Source: an uncultured Pseudomonadota bacterium
Lineage (GTDB): Bacteria > Pseudomonadota > Gammaproteobacteria > Methylococcales > Methylomonadaceae
Direction of reading: 5' to 3'
Length of the DNA: 64,000 nucleotides
Assembly: GCA_903928965.1 (NCBI GenBank)
Contig: CAIYSZ010000017.1
Coordinates: forward strand, 1-64,000
Shown: positions 20,263 through 30,192 of the stretch, in pieces
Layout: each line of letters starts with the position of its first letter
How positions within the stretch are numbered: the stretch's first letter is position 1
Made by a program: the position numbers and the translations under genes
The notes under the pieces: model-generated
What the model saw: the letters and a program-made list of their open reading frames with translations, nothing else
Told to the model about the DNA's origin: nothing
Database searches by the model: none

Positions 20263-20979
20263 ATGGGAAGAGCGTACCAGAATCGCAAACTGTCGATGGC
20301 GAAAACCGCCGCCACTAAAACCAAGGTGTACAGCAAATACGGACGTGAAATCTACGTTTGCGCTAAATCCGGCGGTCACGACCCGGCGGGCAACTTGACC
20401 TTGCGCGGCCTGATTGAGCGGGCGAAAAAAGACCAAGTGCCCAGCCACGTCATCGACAAAGCCCTGGAAAAAGCCAAGGGCGGCATGGGCGAGGATTTCG
20501 CCCCGGCGCGTTATGAAGGTTTCGGCCCCGGCAACTGCATGGTCATTGTCGATTGCCTGACCGACAACCCGACCCGCACCTTTAACGACGTCAGATTGTG
20601 CTTCACCAAAACCAAGGCCAAAATCGGCGCGCCGGGCGCGGTCAGCCACATGTTCGACCACTCCGCGATTCTCGCCTTCAACCACGGCAATGAGGATGAA
20701 GTCCTAGAGGCCCTGCTCGGAGCTGACGTGGACGTTACCGACATTGAAAACGAAGACGGCAAACTCACCGTATTCACTCCGCAAGCCGATTACGGCAAAG
20801 CCAAGCAAGCCATCACCGACTTGCTGGGGCAAATCGAATTTGAAGTCGACGAAATTCAATTCGTCCCCAAGGGCAGCACCCCAGTCGAAGGCGACGATCT
20901 CGTCCAATTCGAGCGTTTCATGGACATGCTGAACGAACTGGACGACGTACAAAACGTTTTCCACGACGCCGCCTATTAA
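20263..20979 (+). CDS. YebC/PmpR-family regulator (TACO1-like)
   Basis: [57 protein letters not shown]. Confidence 0.93.
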   Translation: MGRAYQNRKLSMAKTAATKTKVYSKYGREIYVCAKSGGHDPAGNLTLRGLIERAKKDQVPSHVIDKALEKAKGGMGEDFAPARYEGFGPGNCMVIVDCLTDNPTRTFNDVRLCFTKTKAKIGAPGAVSHMFDHSAILAFNHGNEDEVLEALLGADVDVTDIENEDGKLTVFTPQADYGKAKQAITDLLGQIEFEVDEIQFVPKGSTPVEGDDLVQFERFMDMLNELDDVQNVFHDAAY

Positions 20980-20993
20980 TTTAAGGAATTTAC

Positions 20994-21404
20994 ATGCAAT
21001 TTCAACCATCCGCCTCCGACTACGCCGCCGTGCCGCACATGAGCGATGAAGAACTTTTGGAATATTTTCTATTCCGAATTTTTGAAAACGATGAAGTTTG
21101 GCTGTTAAAACAAGACCGGCGCTATTTCAGCCGCGCGCTGGACGAACACGAAACCCTGCCGGTTTGGCCGTATAAACGCTACGCCGACGACGCCGCGCTG
21201 GACATCTGGCAAGACTGCCGGCCGGTAGGCGAATCGCTGGAATATTTCATGCGCGACCTGCTGGAACAAGCCAAGGGCCTAAACCAACTGATCGAAATCA
21301 TGCCGCGCCAAACCGCCGCCGGCTGCCTGATAAGCCCGCAACGCCTATTCAACTTTTTAGACAGGCTGAAAGACTCGCGCGAGTTTGTGTTGGATGATTA
21401 TTGA
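20994..21404 (+). CDS. DUF2750-like protein
   Basis: LPVWPYKRYADDAALDIWQDCRPVGESLEYFMRDLL resembles DUF2750. Confidence 0.5.
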   Translation: MQFQPSASDYAAVPHMSDEELLEYFLFRIFENDEVWLLKQDRRYFSRALDEHETLPVWPYKRYADDAALDIWQDCRPVGESLEYFMRDLLEQAKGLNQLIEIMPRQTAAGCLISPQRLFNFLDRLKDSREFVLDDY

Positions 21405-21463
21405 AGACTAGGCTAATGAAATAGCAGGTCTTGTGTACCGAGCTGGACTATACACAGTGACTT

Positions 21464-23695
21464 ATGGTTAAGCGCCTAGCCGCCAGACAAGCCCACCCAA
21501 TCACCTTAGACGTGCCAAACGATCTATTAAAAACCGCGCTAGCACACCACCAAGCCGGGCGGTTGCCCGAAGCCGAGGCGGTTTACCGGCAAATTCTAGA
21601 CGCCCATCCGGATTCGGCCGACGCCTGGCATTGGCTGGGAGTCATCGGCCAACAAACCGGCCAGCCGGAACAGGCCGTAAAGCTGATCAGCCGGGCGCTC
21701 AGCCTGCGCCCCAATTACGCCGAAGCCCATTACAACCTGGGTTTCGCCTACCAAACCGGCCGGCAATGGGACAAAGCCCTGCACTGCTTTCAACAGGCCA
21801 TTTTGCTCAAACCGGATTTCGCCGAGGCCTATTGCAGCCTGGCCAACACCCTCAAGGCGCTTGGCCGGCTGGAAGAAGCGGCGCTGCGCTATCGCCAGGC
21901 GATCAGTTTTAAACTTTCCTACACCGACGCCCACAATAACCTAGGCAATACCCTGCGCCTATTGGGCCAATACGACGAAGCCCTAGCCTGTTTCCGCAAC
22001 GCACTGCATTTCAAGCCAGACGCCGTGGATAGCTTAAACAACATGGGCGTGACGCTACAAGAACAAAAACACTATCAGGCCGCCGGCGAATATTTTATCC
22101 GCGTACTGCAAATCAAACCCGACCATACCCAAGCGCACAATAATCTTGGCGGGGTTTTGCAAGCGCTGGGACGCATAGACGAAGCCATCGCCAGCTTTGA
22201 ACGCGCGCTCGCCATCGACCCAGGGCTTGCCGGAGCGCACAACAATCTTGGCCTGCTGTACCGTAAGCGCGGCAAGCAAGCCGAAGCGCTCAAGCATTTT
22301 CAACAGGCGCTGGCAATAAACCCCGAATTCGCCGAGGCATCCTACAATTACCATGACGTGCAATTAAACTGCTGTTATTGGGAAAATTACGACCGGCACG
22401 TACAACACATCAATCAAGCCGTGCATACCGGACTGGGGCGTTATTTGCCTTTCGCCTTTCTGGCGGTCGCCAAATCGCCGGCGCACGCCTTGACCTGCGC
22501 CAGGCTTTACGCCGCCGAATTCTATCCGCCCGCCAAAATACCCTTGTGGAACGGAACCATTTATCAACACCCGCGCATCCGGGTTGCTTATTTATCCGCG
22601 GATTATCACAATCACGCCACGGCCTATTTAATGGCGGGCTTGTTTGAAAAACACGACCGCTCCCGTTTTGAAATAACCGCGGTTTCCTTCGGCCCGCCAA
22701 GCGAGGGCGACATGCGTCAACGCTTGCTGCAAGCCTTTGAACGGTTTGCGGACGTGCGCGATTTCAGCGACCATCAAGTCGCCATGCTGCTCCGGGAATG
22801 GGAAATCGATATCGCCGTTGATCTAAAGGGTTACACCACCGAAGGCCGGCCCGGTATTTTGGCTTACCGGCCAGCGCCGATTCAAATCAATTACTTGGGC
22901 TATCCCGGCAGCATGGGCTGCGATTACCTGGACTACATCATTGCCGACCGCTACGTGCTGCCGGATAGTGATCGCCCGTTTTACACGGAAAAAGTGATCC
23001 TAATGCCCGATACCTATCAGGTCAACGACGATCAACGGCGCATCGCCGAGCATACGCCAAGCCGCGGCGAAATGAATTTGCCGGAAACCGGCTTTATATT
23101 TTCTTGTTTTAACAATAACTATAAAATCAACCCGCCGCTATTCGATGTCTGGATGCGCTTGCTGCGCCAAACCGACGGCAGCGTGCTGTGGTTGTTCCAA
23201 AACAATCCCCTGGTAGCCGCCAATCTGCGCCAGGAAGCGCAAAACCGCGGCGTCGATCCGCGGCGTTTGATATTTGCGCCGGCGGTAGTATTGGACCGGC
23301 ACTTAGCGCGGATTCAACTAGCGGACCTGTTTCTCGACACCTTGCCTTACAACGCCCACACCACCGCCAGCGACGCCCTATGGGCCGGGTTGCCGGTCCT
23401 GACCTGCGTGGGCGAATCCTTCCCCGGACGCGTGGCCGCCAGCTTGTTGCGGGCCATTGATCTGCCGGAATTGATCACCGAAAATCTAGCCGATTATGAA
23501 GCGCTGGCGCTGCAATTGGCGACACAACCGGAAAGGTATCGGCAAATCCGCGAAAAACTGGCGCAAAACCGGCTGCAAACTCCGCTATTCGATACAGACC
23601 GCTTCCGCCGCCATCTTGAATCCGCATACCAAAGCATTTACCAACGCCAACAACAAGGCCTGCCGCCCGAGGATTTTGCCGTGCCGGCGGTTTAA
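21464..23695 (+). CDS. TPR-repeat O-GlcNAc-transferase-like (SPINDLY-family) glycosyltransferase
   Basis: Multiple TPRs; C-terminal RIRVAYLSADYHNHATAYLM, INYLGYPGSMGCDYLDYIIADR, FLDTLPYNAHTTASDALWAGLPVLT. Confidence 0.88.
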   Translation: MVKRLAARQAHPITLDVPNDLLKTALAHHQAGRLPEAEAVYRQILDAHPDSADAWHWLGVIGQQTGQPEQAVKLISRALSLRPNYAEAHYNLGFAYQTGRQWDKALHCFQQAILLKPDFAEAYCSLANTLKALGRLEEAALRYRQAISFKLSYTDAHNNLGNTLRLLGQYDEALACFRNALHFKPDAVDSLNNMGVTLQEQKHYQAAGEYFIRVLQIKPDHTQAHNNLGGVLQALGRIDEAIASFERALAIDPGLAGAHNNLGLLYRKRGKQAEALKHFQQALAINPEFAEASYNYHDVQLNCCYWENYDRHVQHINQAVHTGLGRYLPFAFLAVAKSPAHALTCARLYAAEFYPPAKIPLWNGTIYQHPRIRVAYLSADYHNHATAYLMAGLFEKHDRSRFEITAVSFGPPSEGDMRQRLLQAFERFADVRDFSDHQVAMLLREWEIDIAVDLKGYTTEGRPGILAYRPAPIQINYLGYPGSMGCDYLDYIIADRYVLPDSDRPFYTEKVILMPDTYQVNDDQRRIAEHTPSRGEMNLPETGFIFSCFNNNYKINPPLFDVWMRLLRQTDGSVLWLFQNNPLVAANLRQEAQNRGVDPRRLIFAPAVVLDRHLARIQLADLFLDTLPYNAHTTASDALWAGLPVLTCVGESFPGRVAASLLRAIDLPELITENLADYEALALQLATQPERYRQIREKLAQNRLQTPLFDTDRFRRHLESAYQSIYQRQQQGLPPEDFAVPAV

Positions 23696-23767
23696 AGGGG
23701 GCAACCCGCCAGCCGGGACTCTTTGTCTTTTTGATTGATTCACAGCCTAGCTTGTGGGTTACCAATA

Positions 23768-23885
23768 CGGTCTTGATGAACAGGAAAGGCTATCCGCGAG
23801 ACGCCGTGAACCCGTCCCTGGGGGGCTTAATGCCCGCATCCATACGGGTGCAATACCCGCTTCCTAGCCCGCCGCCGCCAAGACC
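23768..23885. repeat. Degenerate copy of dispersed intergenic element
   Basis: CGGTCTTG...CAAGACC ends; core ACGCCGTGAACCCGTCCCTGGGGGGCTT resembles elements at 41996 and 56044. Confidence 0.45.
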
Positions 23886-23929
23886 TCAAGTAATTTAGCT
23901 TTAGAATTTTCAAGGCATAGCTTGGTAGC

Positions 23930-26668
23930 CTAAAAAGGCAGCTTAACCGAGTTGCGTTGTATCAATGCAAGCACCTTGGGACGCGCGGCGGCGGTTAACT
24001 GAAACCCCAAACCGGTGCGGTAACTTTCAGGCAAGTAAAATCGTTTATCATCCTTAATATCCTTGTCCTCGAAAATTACGCCCAGGTTTTGTAAAAGCAC
24101 TGACATATCAGGCTCCAATTTGACCGACACCGCGCTAAAAGGGACGAATTTCACCTCGTCAAGAACATCCTTAAGACTATTAATCCATTGATCAAGAACT
24201 TTTATCTCCTCTCGAGCTTCTTTCACTTTCTCATTACTACAATCCTCAACTGCTCTGCGTATCGAACTAGGCGTTAAAACCCTATCGACCCATTTAAGCT
24301 GTTTATCGGATTGACTTCTTTTAGCGGCATGATGTAAAAATCGAACCAAATCCCTTGCTTGTAACCGGCCATTCAAATCGCAAATTGCCGCGAATATCCA
24401 GCGAGCAGCATACGCCTCCTTTGAATTAGGCGAACCTAGTTTTTTGCCCCACAATTTATGCAATTGCTCCAACAATTCATCAGTCGATAATTTATCGGAA
24501 TCATCCTTACTAGCCAAATCCAAACCGGATTCAGCGCAAATCCAATACGCAAGCCGTAAAAATGACTCTGCGTTCCACTGCAATGCAAAAGGCTTATACC
24601 GAGCCTCAAATTGACTACTATTTTGCCGAATAACCGAACGCACATAATCAGAACGCACAAACGCGATAATACCCAAATTACCCGCGCGAAGTTCTGAGAA
24701 TCGATCAGGAATTTTTAACAAAGCTTCCAACGCTTTTTGTTGTTGTTGATTTGAGTCAACATCGGGGAATTGGTCTTCCAAACCATCAATCAGAATAATT
24801 AGTCGCCTATTTTTGGATGACAAAAACCCACTAAACTCTTTTAAATCATTCCATTGAATAGAAAATACTTTCAACAACTCAGCCAACCAAAAGTCCGTCC
24901 AAGATAAACCATCATTCAATAAACCATTATCAATGCGATCTCTTAGAGAGATTTCAGAATAGTTTTTTTCCAGACCAAGATTATCAAAGCAATTAGCGCG
25001 GCATGCTTCTACTATGTTTTTTGCTGTTGGATTAAGATTATTTGATGACAAAAACGGAAAAACCAATGTTTCCTGGAATGTTTCATTTGTGGTTACAGGA
25101 TCAACGCCAAGCTTCCTCAGAAAACTATCCCAATATTGCTCCCGGCAAAGCTGCAAAAAATTAAACGTCTTTCCGGCGCCTTTAGCGCCTATGGACACCG
25201 CTAAGGGTATGGATTTTTCGTAATGCCGGGCCAAGTTTCTTAGTGGCTCCGTAACTAATAAATTTTCACACTCTCCTTTTTCGGCATAAATATATTTATC
25301 ACATAATTCAGCTAGTTTGCCTGCGTCATTTTTGACATGAGATATTAATACGGAAGAGGAGGTATAAGAAGTTATTTCGTTTTCATAATGAAAGGTTTCG
25401 GCCCACCGCCTTGCTTGTACAAACAAGCTACTGTTTTTCGTAATCTCAATTGCTTGTTTTAGATCATTTATACACATTAAATTTTCATTGAAACCCGCTT
25501 CATTAAACTCAATACCGCTACTGAGATTATCCTTGTCTTCAAACCCAGGATATGCCGCATTCAATTTAAGTATAGCCTCTTCATAATCAACGGATTCTCT
25601 CAAGTTAGACGTCAACAAACTTAATATGACGGTTGGCACCGAGGCGGGATTTTCCGAATCACACATTAATCCGCGTAACAACGTCATTTTTTCAAGAACC
25701 AACGCCGCGCCATTCACGGATTGATTAGCCACAGTGGAAACAATAAACTTTTCAATCCTAGGATCAAATAAAATAGGACTTGCCAGCTCACTTATTCCCG
25801 CTCTTAAATCCATTAACACTAACTCCGCCCCCAAAACCTCGGCCAATTTAGAAATAACGTCGCCAATTCTCCACGGATTCTTAGTATTTCGCGTTAAATG
25901 TTCGGGCAAAATAGGAGTGTCGAGTAGTTCAATAGGATTAGCAGGATTTACGCAAGCAGGCAAAACAAATATTTCGTGCACGCCGTTAATCGTCAATGAA
26001 CATTTTCGCAACTCATCCGCAAAAAAATTTATAGAAGATTCTTCGGATATTGCCGGATTATGAACAGACTCAAGAAACCTAACAAACGAAACATTGGGCT
26101 GATTGACAGAATCCAACCAATAAGTAATACCTGGCGCCTCTAAATCCGCGTCAATTATTAAAACCTTGGTTTTTTGCTTCCCAGCCTGTTCAATATAAGC
26201 GGATAAATGAGTGATTAAAGCCGTGGTGCGCCCCACTCCTCCCTTGAAGGAGTGAAAAGCCGCCATACGCATTGCAGCCAAACTTTTTGGAGGCGACATT
26301 TCCAAAGAAATGTCATTATTTAAATAAGTCAAGTCATGCCACAAAGGATATTGATATAATGGTAATTTGTAGCTATCCGGTTCCAAGATAATATCCAAAG
26401 GATACTCCGCCCCGTTAATACTCATATCTAGCTTATATTCTTTTTCACTCAGATACCTTCCAAAAATCTCTGACAACCATGCTCGCAAATCACATTCACA
26501 AGCACTATTAGGAACGTATATTTCAGCACCATCGATATAACAAGCTATTCGTTTTATGTACTCAGGAAGAAACGTAAACCCATGGGTTACTTCCCTAAAA
26601 GCTCGCTCAACGTCAAGCCAGGTTATCAATAGCATTGGTTTTTCAAAATCGATATCTATTTGCTTCAT
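23930..26668 (-). CDS. Large protein with KGGVGR-variant ParA/MinD-like ATPase domain plus second P-loop NTPase domain
   Basis: AAFHSFKGGVGRTTALITHLSAY...VLIIDADLEAPG; second domain VSIGAKGAGKTFNFLQLC with Walker B RLIILIDGLEDQ. Preferred start 26668 gives ATGA overlap with upstream gene; ORF opens at 26689. Confidence 0.75.
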   Translation of the reverse strand: MKQIDIDFEKPMLLITWLDVERAFREVTHGFTFLPEYIKRIACYIDGAEIYVPNSACECDLRAWLSEIFGRYLSEKEYKLDMSINGAEYPLDIILEPDSYKLPLYQYPLWHDLTYLNNDISLEMSPPKSLAAMRMAAFHSFKGGVGRTTALITHLSAYIEQAGKQKTKVLIIDADLEAPGITYWLDSVNQPNVSFVRFLESVHNPAISEESSINFFADELRKCSLTINGVHEIFVLPACVNPANPIELLDTPILPEHLTRNTKNPWRIGDVISKLAEVLGAELVLMDLRAGISELASPILFDPRIEKFIVSTVANQSVNGAALVLEKMTLLRGLMCDSENPASVPTVILSLLTSNLRESVDYEEAILKLNAAYPGFEDKDNLSSGIEFNEAGFNENLMCINDLKQAIEITKNSSLFVQARRWAETFHYENEITSYTSSSVLISHVKNDAGKLAELCDKYIYAEKGECENLLVTEPLRNLARHYEKSIPLAVSIGAKGAGKTFNFLQLCREQYWDSFLRKLGVDPVTTNETFQETLVFPFLSSNNLNPTAKNIVEACRANCFDNLGLEKNYSEISLRDRIDNGLLNDGLSWTDFWLAELLKVFSIQWNDLKEFSGFLSSKNRRLIILIDGLEDQFPDVDSNQQQQKALEALLKIPDRFSELRAGNLGIIAFVRSDYVRSVIRQNSSQFEARYKPFALQWNAESFLRLAYWICAESGLDLASKDDSDKLSTDELLEQLHKLWGKKLGSPNSKEAYAARWIFAAICDLNGRLQARDLVRFLHHAAKRSQSDKQLKWVDRVLTPSSIRRAVEDCSNEKVKEAREEIKVLDQWINSLKDVLDEVKFVPFSAVSVKLEPDMSVLLQNLGVIFEDKDIKDDKRFYLPESYRTGLGFQLTAAARPKVLALIQRNSVKLPF

Positions 26669-27084
26669 TTTAATTCGCCAGAAATCCATTCATTAATAGC
26701 GGATAATTTTGCTTCAAGCTGTGAGTCTGTTGGATTTACTGCCTTAGCGCCATATCGCCAAACTTGATTCAAGTCGCCAATCCTGATATTTCTTTTTGGA
26801 TTCGGATGATCTTTCAAATCCATCAATAAAATTGAATTTGGCAAATAAAGATTACGGCCTACGCGTAAATCTCTCAAAATCTTGTTTAAGTCATGCTTAA
26901 TTTCAAAAAATCTATCCTGAGTATGTGAAAGAGCCTCCTGTTTCAATACCACGGCTTTTAGGCCTGTTTCCACGGCATAAAACAACAGCAATCTATGCGC
27001 ATTGGTTTTATTTTGACAATTTAAAAATGCAGTATAGGAATTATGCCATGCATTTTTAAGCTCACGAAAGGAAAAATCGATCAT
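26665..27084 (-). CDS. HEPN-like small helical protein
   Basis: 139 aa; AHRLLLFYAVETGLKAVVLKQ and DRFFEIKHDLNKIL (R-x5-H); stop TGA overlaps the ATPase ATG. Confidence 0.55.
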   Translation of the reverse strand: MIDFSFRELKNAWHNSYTAFLNCQNKTNAHRLLLFYAVETGLKAVVLKQEALSHTQDRFFEIKHDLNKILRDLRVGRNLYLPNSILLMDLKDHPNPKRNIRIGDLNQVWRYGAKAVNPTDSQLEAKLSAINEWISGELK

Positions 27085-27211
27085 CCTATATCCGATAGAT
27101 TAAGAAGCAGTCGTTGGTTGATAACGTCAATAACAATGTACAGCATGTTTCGCACAGCAACCGAACGCGTTCGCTAACCGCCGCGGCATCGCCAAGTTAC
27201 AAGGTCTTTTA

Positions 27212-27243
27212 CGATGTTAACGAAATATGTTCCGTTAACATCG
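27212..27243. repeat. Perfect 11-bp inverted repeat upstream of the HEPN-ATPase cassette
   Basis: CGATGTTAACG-N10-CGTTAACATCG. Confidence 0.7.
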
Positions 27244-27403
27244 CGTGGTTTTAGCAATTCATCAAACAAATTCAATCGTTTGCCTTTCAGAATATCATAA
27301 CCTTTCTGACGCGGTTCTTCACTATTTTTCAATGTAGTTCTCTTTACTTAACGCTATTGTATTCATAGGTGGCAGCCTAAACCAGACGGGCTTTCTAAAA
27401 TTA

Positions 27404-28780
27404 TCACCGCTCGCTCAACTCCCCCAACACCCCCAGCGCCTCCTGAATATTCCCCACCGCAAACACCTGCAAATTCTTGACCGGCTCCTTCGGTTTATTG
27501 CTTTTCGGAATCACCGCCCGCTTGAAACCGTGCTTGGCCGCCTCGTTTAACCGGGCGTGGCCGTTGGCCACCGGCCTAATCTCCCCGTTCAAGCCTACCT
27601 CGCCGAAAAACACCGTGTCGTACGGAATAATCCGGTCGCGCAAGCTTGAAGTCACGCTGACCATAATCGCCAGATCGCTGCTCGTCTCGCTAACCTTAAT
27701 CCCGCCCACCACGTTGGCGTAAATCTCGTCGTTACCGGTAAAAATGCCGCCGTGGCGCGACAACACCGCCAACAGCATCGCCAAGCGGTTCTGATCCAAG
27801 CCCACCGCCAAACGGCGCGGGTTGCCGTACTGGCTTTCAGTGACCAAGGCTTGAATCTCCACCAACAGCGGCCGCGTACCCTCCCACAACACCGTCACCA
27901 CGCTGCCCGGCGACGGCTTTTCCGCCCGCGACAAAAACATCGCCGACGGGTTTTTCACCTCTCTCAGGCCATTGCTCTCCATTGAGAAAAACCCCAACTC
28001 GCCGACGCTGCCGAAGCGGTTCTTATCCGCCCGCAACACCCTGAAGCGCGCGTCGTCGGTAGACGACAGCACCACTTGGGCGTCCACGATATGGCTCAAG
28101 GTCATCGGCCCGGCCAAGCTTTGATCCTTGGTCACGTGCCCCACCATCACCATGGCCGTGCCGCTGCGCTTGGCGTATTGGGTCAAATAACTGGCGCATT
28201 CGCGCACCTGCGACACCGAACCCGGCGCGGATTCGCAGCCCGGGTCGAACATCACCTGTATCGAATCGATCACCGCCACCCGCGGCTGCTCCACCGCCAG
28301 CACCTCGCAAATCTCGCGCACCGAGGTTTCGGTCAACATCTTGATCGGCGCCTGGCCCAAACCCAGGCGTTGCGCCCGCTCCGCCACCTGCTGCAACGAC
28401 TCCTCGCCGGAAATGTACAACACCGGAAAGCGGGCGGCGATATGGGCCAGCGCCTGCAACAACAAGGTACTCTTGCCCGCGCCGGGCGCGCCGCCGATCA
28501 AGGCCACGCTGCCGACCACCACGCCGCCGCCCAGCACCCGGTCGAACTCGTGCAAGCCGGTTGAAATGCGCTCGGTGTGCGTCAAATTCACTTCCGAAAG
28601 CAGATGCACCTCACTGCGCGCGCCGCTATAACCCACGCCGCGCGCCGCCGGCGGCGAAGCGCTTTCCCTAAACTCCTTGATGCTGTTCCACGCGCCGCAA
28701 TGCTTGCACTGCCCGCTCCAGCTCGGATAATCCGCGCCGCACTCCTGGCATACAAACTGAGTCTTATCTTTTTTCGCCAT
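27404..28780 (-). CDS. radA: DNA repair protein RadA
   Basis: FVCQECGADYPSWSGQCKHCGAWN zinc finger; IGGAPGAGKSTLLLQ; LRADKNRFGS; Lon-like C-terminal domain. Confidence 0.96.
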   Translation of the reverse strand: MAKKDKTQFVCQECGADYPSWSGQCKHCGAWNSIKEFRESASPPAARGVGYSGARSEVHLLSEVNLTHTERISTGLHEFDRVLGGGVVVGSVALIGGAPGAGKSTLLLQALAHIAARFPVLYISGEESLQQVAERAQRLGLGQAPIKMLTETSVREICEVLAVEQPRVAVIDSIQVMFDPGCESAPGSVSQVRECASYLTQYAKRSGTAMVMVGHVTKDQSLAGPMTLSHIVDAQVVLSSTDDARFRVLRADKNRFGSVGELGFFSMESNGLREVKNPSAMFLSRAEKPSPGSVVTVLWEGTRPLLVEIQALVTESQYGNPRRLAVGLDQNRLAMLLAVLSRHGGIFTGNDEIYANVVGGIKVSETSSDLAIMVSVTSSLRDRIIPYDTVFFGEVGLNGEIRPVANGHARLNEAAKHGFKRAVIPKSNKPKEPVKNLQVFAVGNIQEALGVLGELSER

Positions 28781-30192
28781 TACTCCGCATCCGTTTTCCC
28801 CGGCTTCACTAACGTAGTTCCGGCCGGCTTATACGCATGCATATCCGTCTCCTCCGTCGCCGCCGGCCTCAGGTCAGCGCAGCCCCAACTCAAATTCTGG
28901 TCCTGAATATAGCGCTTGCCCAAGCGCCAGGCGATTTCAGCGCGCGCCAATTCAACGCCCAGATAAAACGCATGCCCGCCGTCGTGCGCCACGTCCAATT
29001 TCGGATATAACGCGAACGGGTCTTGCGCCGTATGCAAACCGTCGCGGTTGAACACATGCAAGCCTTGCTCGCTGGTCTGCACCCGGTAACTAGGGTCCCT
29101 AATCTCCGCCGCCAGCGCCGCGATTTCTTCAAAACTATTCGGAAACGGCGCCAGCTCGTGCAAGGTCAGCAAATCGGCGCCGATATGCTTGGGCAAGCTG
29201 TTTTGCAGCTTGGCCGCGTGCATGATGCGCCGCGCGCGGTCCGCCTCGCGCACCGCCCGGCAGGCGTGGCGGCTGACTTCGGTGGTCAGAATATGATTAA
29301 TATCCAGCTCCGAGCAAATCCCCAACAGCAAGGCATTCATGCCGCAAGTATCGGCGTGCGTCAGCTCGGTTAAATTACCCACCCCCAGCATCATCTCCAC
29401 TTCCGGATAGCGCCGGCGGAATTGAAAATTGCGTGCGATGGATTCAGTAAACCCGAAATGGATAGGGTCCAGAATCGGGTCCACGATAAACGCCCGATTA
29501 CGGCGGCTGAAATAGTCGATAGCCGCTTCCAGCGAGCTCAAATCGCCATGCCGCGATGGAATGACAATCGGCGTCGCCGCCGTCTCCTCCGCCAGCCACA
29601 AACTATTCTCGGTCAAACTCAGCAAATAATCCGCCCCGGCCCGACCGCCGGCCAGCAAATCGGCGTCCTCCAGGGAATCCACGCTCACCGTGTAACCGGC
29701 CTGCTTCAAGGCGGTAATGCAGTCGGCCAAATGCGGAAACGGCTGCCCCGGCAAACAGCCTATGTCTATCACATCCGCGCCGCTGTCCCGCAAATAAGCG
29801 GCGCGTTGCAGCGCGGCCTCCACGCTCAGATTCGGCGCGTCCACGATTTCCGCGAATATCTTGGTTCGGTACTGACTCAAATCATAGGTTTGCGCCTGCT
29901 TGCCGAAATAGTGCGGCAAATCCTTCAACTCCTCCGGCCCGCGCTCTACCGGCACTCCCAATTGCGCCGACAACACAACCAAATCGCCCTTACAGCGGCC
30001 GGGGATGATAATGCGATCCGCGCCCTGCGTATCCTGCAAACGGCGGCCTATCATCTCCGCCGTCATCAAGGCGGCCACCTTCACCCCCATGACCTGCACC
30101 TTGTAAAAAAAATCCGGCTCCATCGCCGCCAGCACTTGCCGCAACTGCTTCTCGGCCAACCGGCCGGTCAAAAACAAGATTTTTTCGCTCAT
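28780..30192 (-). CDS. DUF6513-containing dihydropteroate-synthase-like protein (H4MPT cluster type)
   Basis: ILFLTGRLAEKQLRQVL; SGADVIDIGCLPGQPFPHL pterin-binding fold; adjacent to AfpA-like flavoprotein. Confidence 0.8.
   Translation of the reverse strand: MSEKILFLTGRLAEKQLRQVLAAMEPDFFYKVQVMGVKVAALMTAEMIGRRLQDTQGADRIIIPGRCKGDLVVLSAQLGVPVERGPEELKDLPHYFGKQAQTYDLSQYRTKIFAEIVDAPNLSVEAALQRAAYLRDSGADVIDIGCLPGQPFPHLADCITALKQAGYTVSVDSLEDADLLAGGRAGADYLLSLTENSLWLAEETAATPIVIPSRHGDLSSLEAAIDYFSRRNRAFIVDPILDPIHFGFTESIARNFQFRRRYPEVEMMLGVGNLTELTHADTCGMNALLLGICSELDINHILTTEVSRHACRAVREADRARRIMHAAKLQNSLPKHIGADLLTLHELAPFPNSFEEIAALAAEIRDPSYRVQTSEQGLHVFNRDGLHTAQDPFALYPKLDVAHDGGHAFYLGVELARAEIAWRLGKRYIQDQNLSWGCADLRPAATEETDMHAYKPAGTTLVKPGKTDAE

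Noticed and set aside
23791-23860. Possible tRNA or riboswitch in the spacer after the SPINDLY-type gene
   Set aside because: Hairpins do not form a cloverleaf, and the sequence fits better as a copy of the dispersed intergenic element.
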